This document shows, piece after piece, positions 44,949 through 52,612 of a stretch of DNA of 64,000 bases; the stretch's first letter is position 1; each line of letters opens with the position of its first letter. The notes beneath the pieces were generated by a model. The model was not told the origin of the DNA, made no database searches, and saw nothing but the letters and a program-made list of their open reading frames with translations. The DNA comes from Acaudatibacter sp050729515 (GTDB lineage: Bacteria > Pseudomonadota > Alphaproteobacteria > Caulobacterales > Caulobacteraceae), in contig JBOHLG010000001.1 in assembly GCA_050729515.1 (NCBI GenBank), positions 124,001 to 188,000 on the forward strand, given 5' to 3'. The translations under genes were made by a program, and so were the position numbers.

Positions 44949-45839
44949 CTATAGCACGACCTTGGCGTGCTTCTTGTAAGGTCCGCGCTTGCCGGTTTTC
45001 GGACGCCGAGCTTCAATCCTCTCGGCGATGTCTTCCATCGTCCAGAGCGTCGAGCTGATCCCCGCCGCCATGGCTGGCGTCATCCGAAGCGTCTTATGGA
45101 TGCGAACGAAATTGTAGAAGACGAAATAGAGCGCCAGGGCGTGAACGTGGTTCTGGAATTTCTTGGAGAAGGCGTTCGTCAGCCGCGTGAACCGGCGGTT
45201 CTGCATCCGGATCGAAAGGTTGGCCCGCTCGACGTAGGAGGTCGAGACGTGGCGCGGATCGGGAGCGCCCTCGACCGTGCGCGTGTGCGTTCCAATGCAC
45301 ACCGGCGGGCTGTAGCGGCCCCGCGCCGCGGCCGGATCAGTGCGATAGACCTTCTCCAGCGTCGCATAGTCGGCGTCGGCCCCGAACGCTTCCTCAATGG
45401 CGCGAGGATAGGCGCTGTGGGCGTCCGTGGTGAGCTGGATGCGCTCACTGGCGATCCGAGCGCGCATGTCGTCCGCCAGGATCATGGCCGAGGCGCTTGA
45501 GCGGTCGCCGACGAAATAGGAGATCATGAGCTTGGTTTCGGCGTCCATCGCCGTCCAGGTCCACACATCGCCGGCGCCCTCGACGGGCTTGCTCGCGGTC
45601 GCCACGTTCCTCGCCTTGGCATAGCAGAAGGACCAGATTTCATCGGCCTGAACGCGCTGGGCCTTCACGCCCCGGACCATCTCGTCATGCAGCGCCAGGC
45701 ACGTCTCGCCAGCGTCCACAAGGAGCTTCGTCACGGTGTTGATCGACACGTCGGCCACGCGGCTGATCGACCGCATGGACGATCCTTCGCAGAGCATCGA
45801 AAGGATTTGGACGCGCTTGGCGAGGGGCAACTTGTTCAT
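44949..45839 (-). CDS. IS1-family transposase
   Basis: The product is 296 residues if read from the ATG at 45839. The N-terminal helix-turn-helix (KRVQILSMLCEGSSMRSISR, VSINTVTKLLVDAGE) is followed by the IS1-type DDE domain. VQADEIWSFCYAKARN holds the first Asp, and WTAMDAETKLMISYFVGDRS and LTTDAHSAYPRAIEEAFG hold the next. YVERANLSIRMQNRRFTRLT and FYNFVRIHKTLRMTPAMAAG complete it. It is a single unbroken ORF, unlike classical IS1, which needs a frameshift. The promoter just upstream would give an almost leaderless message starting at this ATG; the in-frame ATG at 45863 overlaps that promoter. Confidence 0.9.
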   Translation of the reverse strand: MNKLPLAKRVQILSMLCEGSSMRSISRVADVSINTVTKLLVDAGETCLALHDEMVRGVKAQRVQADEIWSFCYAKARNVATASKPVEGAGDVWTWTAMDAETKLMISYFVGDRSSASAMILADDMRARIASERIQLTTDAHSAYPRAIEEAFGADADYATLEKVYRTDPAAARGRYSPPVCIGTHTRTVEGAPDPRHVSTSYVERANLSIRMQNRRFTRLTNAFSKKFQNHVHALALYFVFYNFVRIHKTLRMTPAMAAGISSTLWTMEDIAERIEARRPKTGKRGPYKKHAKVVL

Positions 45840-45846
45840 GCCCAGA

Positions 45847-45875
45847 TTTATATGCACTTTCATGCTTAGCGTCAA
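45847..45875 (-). promoter_or_regulatory. Sigma-70-like promoter and palindromic operator of the transposase
   Basis: On the minus strand TTGACG (45870-45875) and TATAAA (45847-45852) are 17 bp apart, a near-ideal sigma-70 promoter. The ATG at 45839 starts 7 nt after the -10 box, so the transcript would be leaderless. An inverted repeat ATGCTT-AGCGTC-AAGCAT at 45862-45879 covers the -35 box and could bind the transposase or a passenger regulator. Confidence 0.6.
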
Positions 45876-45885
45876 GCATAAATGT

Positions 45886-46404
45886 TCATACTAACTCGGC
45901 AGATTCCGCATCGCTTAAGGGCTCGACGGAGTAGGCTCCTTTCCTTCCGGGGACGCTGTGAATCATCCCCTTCTGTGTCATTCTGTAAAGTCGCTGGTTA
46001 AGGGGCGTCCGTTTGTGGATCTCTTTCGTCTCGTTGAAGAGGTGAACGATGAGCTTGTCTAGAGACGTGACACCGCCCAGCGCCTGAATTGCGCTAACAA
46101 GGCTGAACTCAAGCCGATCAGAATCGGACACGCTCAATTCCGACAAAACCTCGGGCGGCAATCCATCGATCTCTTCCCAAGTGAGGGAGAGCCTTTGGGG
46201 ATGGGACTTGCGCTCCATCCAGTGCGGATGGGCAGTCTGAAAGTCGCTTAGCCAAATTAGGTCGCCAAGGAGATTGCGAAGCCCTTCGGCAGTCGCCAAA
46301 TGCATAACTGCACGATGCCGCTGGTTTTCAAATTTGACCGCCGACCGCTCATGGAACTCCAGTTGGTTCTTGACCACACTGATATGTTCCGCTAAGTCCA
46401 TCAT
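45886..46404 (-). CDS. IS passenger protein with winged-helix-like C-terminus
   Basis: The product has 172 residues. The N-terminal half is helical and charged (KNQLEFHERSAVKFENQRHR). The C-terminal part (SLVSAIQALGGVTSLDKLIV, TPLNQRLYRMTQKGMIHSVP, GRKGAYSVEPL) looks like a winged-helix DNA-binding module. I cannot assign a family. The start at 46404 has GGAGGA upstream; longer reading would run into the tRNA. It lies between the tRNA and the transposase on the same strand and could regulate either. Confidence 0.6.
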   Translation of the reverse strand: MMDLAEHISVVKNQLEFHERSAVKFENQRHRAVMHLATAEGLRNLLGDLIWLSDFQTAHPHWMERKSHPQRLSLTWEEIDGLPPEVLSELSVSDSDRLEFSLVSAIQALGGVTSLDKLIVHLFNETKEIHKRTPLNQRLYRMTQKGMIHSVPGRKGAYSVEPLSDAESAELV

Positions 46405-46427
46405 GTCGCTTCCTCCATAGGGTGCGG

Positions 46428-46522
46428 CGGTGGGTGTGGGATTCGAACCCACGGTCCCAGAGGGAATGCTCTGGAACGGCCCGTTCGCAGCGGGCTGTCT
46501 TCGACCACTCGACCAACCCACC
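46428..46522 (-). tRNA. Class II tRNA, serine-like body with anticodon GCG, inside the IS
   Basis: A 95-nt gene that folds perfectly. The acceptor GGTGGGT pairs with ACCCACC, the D-arm is GTC...GAC with AGTGGTCGAA, and the anticodon stem GCCCG/CGGGC holds the loop CTGCGAA. A long variable arm (TTCCAGAG / CTCTGGGA) and the T-arm GTGGG TTCGAAT CCCAC follow. The discriminator base is G. The long variable arm, G73 and D-loop resemble tRNA-Ser, but positions 34-36 read GCG, which decodes CGC/CGU arginine codons; tRNA-Ser(GCT) would read CTGCTAA here. CCA is not encoded. Confidence 0.85.
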
Positions 46523-46733
46523 TCACCATACAATCGGCACCATCGCCGAAATCCGCATTGTCAGTGTCTTCCTTAGGTCACGTGAGAAATCTCGGGTGGG
46601 CGGCCCGGCTTCCGGGCCGCCCATTCCATTGGTGTCTAGCCCAACAGCCTTCGCTTTGCAATCCCCGCGCGAGTTATCCGCGAGAAAAGAAAAAGCGAGC
46701 AAAAAAAATCTGAAATAGGAAATTAAGGGTCTA

Positions 46734-46955
46734 TTAACCCCGCCAGCGCTTTTCGGCCGCCCGGCGGGCTATCTCGGCGCGCCGGGCTGCAGTCATCTTG
46801 GCCGCTCTGGCTTTGCCTCCCTTTCGGCCAAGCGCCTGAGGGGCAGTGTCGACCGGCCTGTCTTCCGACAGTTCCCCCGTCGCGATCTTGGCGACCATGA
46901 TGGCCGCGCCCACAACGTCGCCTGGGCGCTTCTCGCCTCTAGGTCCCTTGGGCAC
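46734..46955 (-). CDS. Small basic IS-associated protein
   Basis: The product has 73 residues: MPKGPRGEKRPGDVVGAAIM, ATGELSEDRP, then GRKGGKARAAKMTAARRAEI and ARRAAEKRWRG. Small proteins of this type occur next to transposases and on plasmids in Rhizobiales and relatives; the function is unknown. The Arg/Ala/Lys C-terminus suggests nucleic-acid binding. It overlaps the upstream ORF in another frame. Confidence 0.6.
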   Translation of the reverse strand: MPKGPRGEKRPGDVVGAAIMVAKIATGELSEDRPVDTAPQALGRKGGKARAAKMTAARRAEIARRAAEKRWRG

Positions 46956-47130
46956 GGGCTAGAACCCTTTCGAGATAGGCGATCTCTCGCTTGAGCAATT
47001 CGGCCTGTCGGTGACTGTCGGCCGCTGCCTCAGCGGGTGACGCTCTGGCGCGGCTCCATATCATCGAGCCGTCTTCAAGGCGCTTAACCATTTGGCGCAG
47101 GGTCGCCAATTCGTCTTCCCGCTCCGACAT
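46939..47130 (-). CDS. Small coiled-coil IS passenger protein
   Basis: The product has 63 residues and is mostly helical (EREDELATLRQMVKRLEDGS, HRQAELLKREIAYLERVLAR). The start at 47130 was preferred; a longer frame reaches 47175. It is coupled to the next small ORF by overlap. No family is recognised. Confidence 0.45.
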   Translation of the reverse strand: MSEREDELATLRQMVKRLEDGSMIWSRARASPAEAAADSHRQAELLKREIAYLERVLARAQGT

Positions 47131-47171
47131 GCCTAGAAGATAGCCCCGCGCCCTACCAGGCGCCATGCTTG

Positions 47172-47501
47172 TCAACGGGGGCGGATTTCAAACTGAGACA
47201 CTACCGATCCCGCGCCCCCATTGCCGGGCGCGAGAGGAACGGACTCAGTTGGGGCCGGCGCCTGATCGCCGGGGCGCGGATCCTCCGCCCGGGCGTGCTG
47301 GCTTTCATGCTTGCGATGCTTGAAGAGTCGATGGCCGGCAAGGGCCCCGCCGACCGCGCCCACCACCGCCCCGATCGGGCCGGCGACCACCGCGCCTCCA
47401 ACCGCGCCGGCCACCGCTCCGTCGGAGGTCGGCCCGGCCAAGGCGGGGGCGGCGAAACCCAGCGCCCCGATCATCGCCGCCGTGCTCATGATCCGCTTCA
47501 T
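47172..47501 (-). CDS. Secreted glycine-zipper protein B, 3' end altered by the IS
   Basis: The product has 109 residues. The signal peptide (RIMSTAAMIGALGFAAPALA) and zipper GAVAGAVGGAVVAGPIGAVV, GAVGGALAGHRLFKHRKHE are almost the same as in protein A at 43857-44114. GGAGGA precedes the ATG. The coding end crosses the right IS repeat, so the last residues (VVSQFEIRPR) are IS-encoded. Joining the flanks at the duplicated octamer gives an original end GAGSAP followed by TAG, now at 44527-44529. The insertion therefore swapped the last two residues for ten and probably left the protein functional. Confidence 0.8.
   Translation of the reverse strand: MKRIMSTAAMIGALGFAAPALAGPTSDGAVAGAVGGAVVAGPIGAVVGAVGGALAGHRLFKHRKHESQHARAEDPRPGDQAPAPTESVPLAPGNGGAGSVVSQFEIRPR
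47206..47213. repeat. 8-bp target duplication, right
   Basis: GATCCCGC, identical to 44537-44544, abuts the right inverted repeat. Confidence 0.9.
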
Positions 47502-47599
47502 TTTCGTCCTCCTCCGAAAGGCCGGGGCGGGACCGCCCCTCGAGGCTTCCAGATTCACGGGAGGGGATGAGAGGCTTGCTTCGTAAACAAAGCTTAAGC

Positions 47600-48250
47600 T
47601 GGCCCCGCTGGACGAACGCGTTGACCCTGCTCGCCTGGAGGGGCGAAATCACCGCCAAGGACGCGGCATTTTGTGGCATTATTGCGTCTTTTCCGAGTGT
47701 TATGCGCAGAATGCCCGTCGCTCGCTCTTGCTCGCTTCTGCTCGTTTCCGCTCCCATCGGCTCGCCTCCGCTCGCGCTTGCACGGAGGGGCTCGCGCCGG
47801 CTCGGTTCGGCTCCGCATCGCCCCCGATCGGCTCGGGGGCGGCCGAGGCGAGACTTGGCGGAGCTGCGCCCATGCGTCGGCGCCAAGAGTCTCGCTCCCA
47901 TGGCGTCCGCGGCCACTTGCGAGCACGAAATCGGGAGAATTTCCGCCGCGATTCCAGAGGCTTGAGCGGAGGTTCGGCGGCGAGATTCGGAGTCTCATTT
48001 CGTCTCGTTTTGTCTCGTTTCGTCTCTTCCAGTGTCCGCAGAATCTCGGATCGGGTCGCAATTGTCTCCGATAATCTCGGATCATCTCGCAGGCGAGACG
48101 AAGGTCGTTGGACGCGACACAGGGACGCGCTCCTCCGGCGGCAGAGAATTGCAATATGCGATGACGGCCCCAAATTGTCAACGTAGAGTTGAGGCCAAAA
48201 CGCGAACACCCCTTTCGGTGGCCTGAATGTCAGTTGGAACGGGGGCACCC
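47600..48250. other. Non-coding low-complexity, CTC-repeat region
   Basis: No gene is convincing on either strand here. From about 47710 to 47850 the plus strand repeats GCTCG/GCTCC with 6-10-nt spacing. Around 47995-48040 TCTCGTTT-type units recur every 10 nt, and GTCTC occurs several times up to 48070. The frames open here have Arg/Ser/Ala-biased products that follow the repeat. It separates the glycine-zipper gene from the defence genes. Confidence 0.6.
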
Positions 48251-48354
48251 TTGGATCGTGCGTCAGATCTCCTGAGCTACAATTACGCGGTCCGCGGGAT
48301 TGTGCGGACTGGAGAAGTATCCAATATCGGCTTGGAACGATCGGGGTGACAGCG

Positions 48355-49701
48355 ATGGCAGAAGACGGTCAGACAGGCGCAGTTCGCCTCGCAAGTTTCA
48401 CCGTCTCCAAACTCTTTGGAGAGTTTAACCACCACATCCCCTTAAGCGCCACGTCGCACGTGACGGCTTTGATCGCTCCTAATGGAATCGGCAAAACGGC
48501 GTGCCTGAAATTGATAAACGCGCTCTTCAGGCGGCGATGGTCGACCTTTACCACAACCGACTTCCAGCAAATTTGCTACGTATTCTCGGATAATACAAAG
48601 GTCATTGTTCACCATAGTGCGGCAGAAGATCAAGGACCTGATGCGGACCTCGGTCTCACGATAGAAACCATCGCCGAAGACGGTGACGAAGTCTGGCGGC
48701 CCAAATTCCCCGACCAGTCCTCCCCACGCGTGCCTCGCATTGACCATTTTTTACCGTTTTTAACCCGCGTCGGCCCGTCCCGATGGGTCCACGATTACTC
48801 GGGTCAGAACTTTTCATTTCAGGAAGTGATAGAAAATTACTCGGATCAACTGCCAGATAGCGTTATCAATACCATTAACGAGCGACCTCCGCCGCGTCTT
48901 ATGCGAGTCATCGAACTTATCGATTGTCACCTCATCGAGACCCAGCGACTTCTCATACTCGGTGACGACGACGCTCCACACTTTCGCCGCGCACCGTCGA
49001 CGCTGACAATATCCAAAAAGGCCCGCACGCTACGCGAAGTCATAGCAACCGAACTAACGGCCTATGCCGCCCTCTCTCAATCACTCGACAGATCCTTTCC
49101 CCGACGAGTCATCCAAGAGACGCCTGTTCAGCCGACTGACAACTTGGCGGCTGGCTTGGCTGAACTCGACCGAAATCGCCGTAAACTAATGGACGCCGGC
49201 ATTCTCGATACGGAAGAAGATGAGCCATTGCTCCCGCCCGGTGGCGTTGATCAAGCAGTGGCGGCGGTGCTGAGCGTGTATGTGGATGACACCAAGCGAA
49301 AACTCGATTCTCTCGCGACCATCCTCGCGCGCATTACGCTGTTTAAGGAACTAATAGACGATAGATTCAAGTCTAAGACGATCGAGGTGGACAAATCGGC
49401 GGGCTTTTTAGTCAAGCGCGGTGCCGACGTTGCCGTCCCTTTGGAGAAACTTTCGTCTGGTGAACAACATCAACTCGTTTTGTTCTTCGAACTGCTATTT
49501 GAGCTTCGTGGTAACGCTCTGATACTGATTGACGAGCCGGAGCTTTCCCTTCACGTGGCTTGGCAGAAGAAATTCATACCCGACCTTCTGCGAATTATAG
49601 AGCTGAACAAATTTGACGTTCTTCTCGCGACCCATTCCCCGCAGCTAATTGGGGGCTGGTTGGACCTCGTTGTTGAATTGGGCGATGTGGAGGCCGCGTG
49701 A
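48355..49701 (+). CDS. PARIS-type ABC/AAA15 ATPase (AriA-like)
   Basis: The product has 448 residues. Walker A is APNGIGKT at 41-48, the ABC signature LSSGEQ near 366-371, Walker B LILIDEPELSLH with Asp393/Glu394, and the H-loop His is 427 (ATHSPQ). The middle 200 residues are a variable helical insertion. This SMC/Rad50-like architecture with a DUF4435/TOPRIM gene overlapping downstream is the PARIS arrangement, in which AriA holds the AriB toxin until a phage anti-restriction protein triggers release. The ATG at 48355 follows GGGGTGA. GC is clearly lower than in the housekeeping neighbours, a sign of transfer. Confidence 0.82.
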   Translation: MAEDGQTGAVRLASFTVSKLFGEFNHHIPLSATSHVTALIAPNGIGKTACLKLINALFRRRWSTFTTTDFQQICYVFSDNTKVIVHHSAAEDQGPDADLGLTIETIAEDGDEVWRPKFPDQSSPRVPRIDHFLPFLTRVGPSRWVHDYSGQNFSFQEVIENYSDQLPDSVINTINERPPPRLMRVIELIDCHLIETQRLLILGDDDAPHFRRAPSTLTISKKARTLREVIATELTAYAALSQSLDRSFPRRVIQETPVQPTDNLAAGLAELDRNRRKLMDAGILDTEEDEPLLPPGGVDQAVAAVLSVYVDDTKRKLDSLATILARITLFKELIDDRFKSKTIEVDKSAGFLVKRGADVAVPLEKLSSGEQHQLVLFFELLFELRGNALILIDEPELSLHVAWQKKFIPDLLRIIELNKFDVLLATHSPQLIGGWLDLVVELGDVEAA

Positions 49702-50552
49702 GGTCCATTTCCTCTCAAATGGACGGCCCGACTATCGTTGCCGAAGTAAGGATGCAACGCCAGACCCATAAGGGCGCGTTTCTCCTCGTGGAGGGATGGA
49801 CCGACGTAAAGCGATTTGAGCGAGTGGTTGACCAGACGTGTGCGTTTGTGAACTGCTTTGGGAAGGTAAACGTGTTATATGCAATAGACTCCCTGTATGA
49901 TGACGGATTCGAAGGTGCATTAGGTTTGGTCGACGCCGATTTCGACAGACTACTTGGCACCTTACCGGTTCACGAAGGCATTGTAGTCTCTGAGACACAC
50001 GATTTTGATCTTGACACAATTACAACTACGATTTTTGAACGATACGTTTCTGAAGTAGCTGATACAAAAAAAATAGCGGCGCTCGGAGGTGCAAGGAAAT
50101 TTCTTCTAGCTATACTTAATTCAATAAAGCCGCTTGCGGCGATGAAGTTCACGAACGTCAAGCATAGACTCGGCTATAGCATGAGCGATATTGACCTTGA
50201 GCAATTCTTCAATGGACGAAAGATAGACCTGACCAAGATGATAGATCGATGCTCACAGGGCAAGCTTAGTGGCCAAGTCGCGAGGGAAACCCTCGAAGCC
50301 AACATAAGACGGTACTTGGGCAGTGGGATAGATATATATCAAATTGTAAGCGGTCACGATTTCTGCGCAGCTCTTGGAATAGCACTTCGTAACGTAGCAG
50401 GGACGCGGAAACATCCGCAGACGTGGAGATCGGAGATCGAGTTGCACATTCGATTGGCTTTCGATTTCGATCATTTCCGAGAGATGCAGGCTTTTCCGCA
50501 AATTTCGAAGTGGGAGGCGGAAAACGTTCCGCGGCGAATTGTTCGCCAATGA
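49698..50552 (+). CDS. PARIS-type DUF4435/TOPRIM effector (AriB-like)
   Basis: The product has 284 residues. The TOPRIM-like start FLLVEGWTDVKRFERVV has the conserved Glu32. It is followed by GLVDADFD (79-83) and the acidic HDFDLDT (101-107), as in the DUF4435 nuclease fold. In known PARIS systems AriB cleaves host tRNA-Lys and stops growth. The GTG at 49698 overlaps the ATPase stop and has GGAGG close upstream; an ATG at 49719 is the alternative. The gene is AT-richer than its surroundings. OLD-type or other ATPase-TOPRIM pairs are the main alternatives. Confidence 0.8.
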   Translation: MRSISSQMDGPTIVAEVRMQRQTHKGAFLLVEGWTDVKRFERVVDQTCAFVNCFGKVNVLYAIDSLYDDGFEGALGLVDADFDRLLGTLPVHEGIVVSETHDFDLDTITTTIFERYVSEVADTKKIAALGGARKFLLAILNSIKPLAAMKFTNVKHRLGYSMSDIDLEQFFNGRKIDLTKMIDRCSQGKLSGQVARETLEANIRRYLGSGIDIYQIVSGHDFCAALGIALRNVAGTRKHPQTWRSEIELHIRLAFDFDHFREMQAFPQISKWEAENVPRRIVRQ

Positions 50553-50659
50553 AGCCAACGAACGAAGCCAACGGGGCCCTCCGTCGTCCCGATCCTCTCA
50601 CTCCGGGCTCGGGCCAACGCATGGCGACTTCCTCCGGTGCCACTTCACTCGCAAAGGCC

Positions 50660-50850
50660 ATGCGTGACCTTTGCGTGCGTCGGGGCGCTCGCGACGTTCT
50701 TCGGCTTGGCGTAGCAGAACGACCAGATTTCATCGAACTGGAGGCGCTGGGCCTGGCCAGCTACTGCTTGGGCATCGCAAGCTCGAGAGCACGGTTCGCT
50801 CCCTCGGCATTGAGGTAGATGACGCTCCGGCCCTTTCAGGCAGGTCGAAC
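50660..50850 (-). pseudogene. IS1-family transposase remnant
   Basis: On the minus strand a short frame reads QFDEIWSFCYAKPKNVASAP, matching the transposase block VQADEIWSFCYAKARNVATA at 44949-45839. The flanks are degraded, no inverted repeats are seen, and there is no start or stop. It marks the right edge of the island that holds the ATPase/DUF4435 genes. Confidence 0.7.
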
Positions 50851-50970
50851 TCTGAGGGTGCGCCCGCGGCCCGTGAGCGGCCGCGGGCGACTTCGGCTCC
50901 CGGGGGGAAATTTGCCGACAGCGCATGGCCGCCGAAGCGGCCGCTCGCTCAGACTGATGCGAGGCTTCGA

Positions 50971-51441
50971 TCAGTCGTGCGGCGGCGGCGGCGGCGTTGT
51001 GGCTGCGCCGGTGACGGCGCCCGTGCCGCCACCTATGGCGGCGCCTACCGCCGCGCCAGGGGCGCACCCGATCGGAAGCGTCACGATACACCCGATTGCC
51101 GCGCCTAGACCGGTGCCCGCCGCTCCGCCCGCCAAGGCGCGCGCGCCCGGATCCGCGCGCCAACTCCCTTCACGGTCGTAATACCCACGGTCATTGTCCG
51201 GGTCGGCGAGCCAGTGCACATGGGCGTCGCTTCGGTGGGCGTCATACCAATCGGAATTGTAATAGATGATCGGCGCGTCGGGCCCGTAAGCATACCTTTC
51301 ATGCACCCGCCAGCAGTCGCCGTACTGATTGCAGGCGACATAGGTCCGTTCGGCGGCGCTCGCCACCGTCGGCATCATCGAGATTCCGCCCAGAATGGCG
51401 AGAAATGAACTCAATCCGACGGCGGTGGTAAGAATTTTCAT
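50971..51441 (-). CDS. Secreted protein with glycine-zipper C-terminus
   Basis: The product has 156 residues. It has a signal peptide (LTTAVGLSSFLAILGGISMM ... ASA), a Tyr/Asp/His-rich domain with two Cys (YVACNQYGDCWRVHERYAYG), and a Gly/Ala zipper (GGAAGTGLGAAIGCIVTLPI, GAAVGAAIGGGTGAVTGAA) before a Pro-rich tail. It is probably exported to the periplasm or outer membrane. Fourth glycine-zipper protein of the window. Confidence 0.75.
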   Translation of the reverse strand: MKILTTAVGLSSFLAILGGISMMPTVASAAERTYVACNQYGDCWRVHERYAYGPDAPIIYYNSDWYDAHRSDAHVHWLADPDNDRGYYDREGSWRADPGARALAGGAAGTGLGAAIGCIVTLPIGCAPGAAVGAAIGGGTGAVTGAATTPPPPPHD

Positions 51442-51655
51442 CGTGTCACCTTTCTTGGCGATAGGCCGCAGCCCCGCCAGACGTACGTTCGGGTTACAAC
51501 GAGGCCGGAAAGACCTTGGTTCCAGTTATGTATGGGGATGAGAGGAATCCGCGACGATGATCCTGTGACGGGAGCGCCATGTCGCCGGTCTGGCTCGCAG
51601 CGCTGTTCGCGACCCAGTGCGGGCGGATTAGGGTCAGCGCAGCAGAGGTGACGCC

Positions 51656-52366
51656 ATGCAGACCCAAACCGATGAGATCGCGCCGGACATCTTCAGGTTC
51701 TCGACGCTCGTTCCGGAGATCATGCCGGGCGGATTCAGCTTCAATCAGTTCCTGATCCGGGCCAAGGAGCCGATGCTGTTCCACTGTGGGCCCAGAGCGA
51801 TGTTCGGGCCGGTGTCGGAGGCGGTCGCCAAGGTGGCGCCCCTCAGCGAGTTGCGCTGGATCGGCTTTGGCCACGTCGAGGCCGACGAGTGCGGCTCGAT
51901 GAACGCCTGGCTCGCCGCCGCGCCTAGGGCCGAGGTGATCCACGGCGAGATCGCCTGCAATGTTTCCCTGAACGATCTGGCCGATCGGCCACCGCGGATC
52001 CTGGCGGACGAGGAGACGCTGGACCTCGGCGGCAAGCGCGTGCGGTTCCTCTACACCCCTCATGTGCCGCATGGCTGGGAGGCGTGTGTCTTCATGGAGG
52101 AGACGACGCGGACCCTCCTCTGCGGTGATCTGATGACCAACGCCGGCGCCGGACCGGCCGTCACCGAGAGCGATCTCGTCGGCCCGGCCGTGGAGCTCGA
52201 AGGGATGTTCCACGCCATGTCGATGGCGCCCAACACCTCCGCCGTGCTCGAGCGGCTGGCGGCTCTGGCGCCCACGACCCTGGCGGTCATGCACGGCTCG
52301 TCCTTCCGGGGCGACGGCGGCAAGGCCCTCGCCGAGCTGGCGGCGGCTCTGGCGGGCCAGGTGTAA
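51656..52366 (+). CDS. MBL-fold / oxygen-binding di-iron (ODP) protein
   Basis: The product has 236 residues. The flavodiiron-like motif H-x-E-x-D occurs in GFGHVEADECGS, with further ligands in TPHVPHGWEA, LLCGDLMT and VMHGSSFRG. There is no flavodoxin domain, so it is a stand-alone ODP protein that may sense or reduce oxygen or NO. No neighbour clarifies the electron donor. Confidence 0.82.
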   Translation: MQTQTDEIAPDIFRFSTLVPEIMPGGFSFNQFLIRAKEPMLFHCGPRAMFGPVSEAVAKVAPLSELRWIGFGHVEADECGSMNAWLAAAPRAEVIHGEIACNVSLNDLADRPPRILADEETLDLGGKRVRFLYTPHVPHGWEACVFMEETTRTLLCGDLMTNAGAGPAVTESDLVGPAVELEGMFHAMSMAPNTSAVLERLAALAPTTLAVMHGSSFRGDGGKALAELAAALAGQV

Positions 52367-52612
52367 TCAGGCGACGCGCGAGCGGCGGGCGCTCCGATCG
52401 GACCTGAGCGCCACTGGCCGGCGCGAAGGACGAGGACGAAGAAAACCGCCGATGCGGCGAGGCAGACCGCCAGCGCTGGCAGCAGGGCCTCCGGACCGAA
52501 CGGGCCGCCGGTCATCAACCTGGCTCCGGAAAGACGCGTGACGGGCTCGCGGGAGAGGTCGAGCTCGTCCACGTTCCGCCGCTCGGCGGCGGTCGACTTG
52601 AGACGGCGCCCT

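Larger units (their letters stand above)
44545..47205. mobile_element. IS1-family element with passenger genes and a tRNA
   Basis: A 2661-bp element. The terminal inverted repeats match over 20 bp (GGTAGTGTCTCAGTTTGAAA at the left end and its complement at 47186-47205). An 8-bp duplication GATCCCGC flanks them, in line with the 8-9 bp of IS1 elements. It encodes one IS1-type DDE transposase on the minus strand plus, on the same strand, two small ORFs, a class II tRNA, a winged-helix-like protein and a small ORF after the transposase. Such cargo-carrying elements are called transporter IS. GC is lower than in the flanks. Intact ends and the perfect duplication point to recent insertion. Confidence 0.9.

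Noticed and set aside
46428..46522. Functional link between the odd tRNA and the nearby PARIS toxin
   Set aside because: Known PARIS cuts tRNA-Lys; this tRNA has neither its anticodon nor body, so closeness alone is not evidence.
47700..48070. CRISPR-like array
   Set aside because: Repeat units are only 5-10 nt, irregular and without unique spacers of constant length.
47700..48248. Long minus-strand frame with Arg/Ser/Ala-rich product
   Set aside because: Composition follows the CTC repeat; several frames are equally open; no start signal.
51494..52294. 266-codon frame antisense to the ODP gene
   Set aside because: His/Arg-rich shadow; the plus-strand gene has clear di-iron motifs.
52380..52572. 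Minus-strand frame with one hydrophobic segment after the SDR gene
   Set aside because: One membrane-like stretch only, then it runs antisense through the ODP gene; too little support to call a gene.
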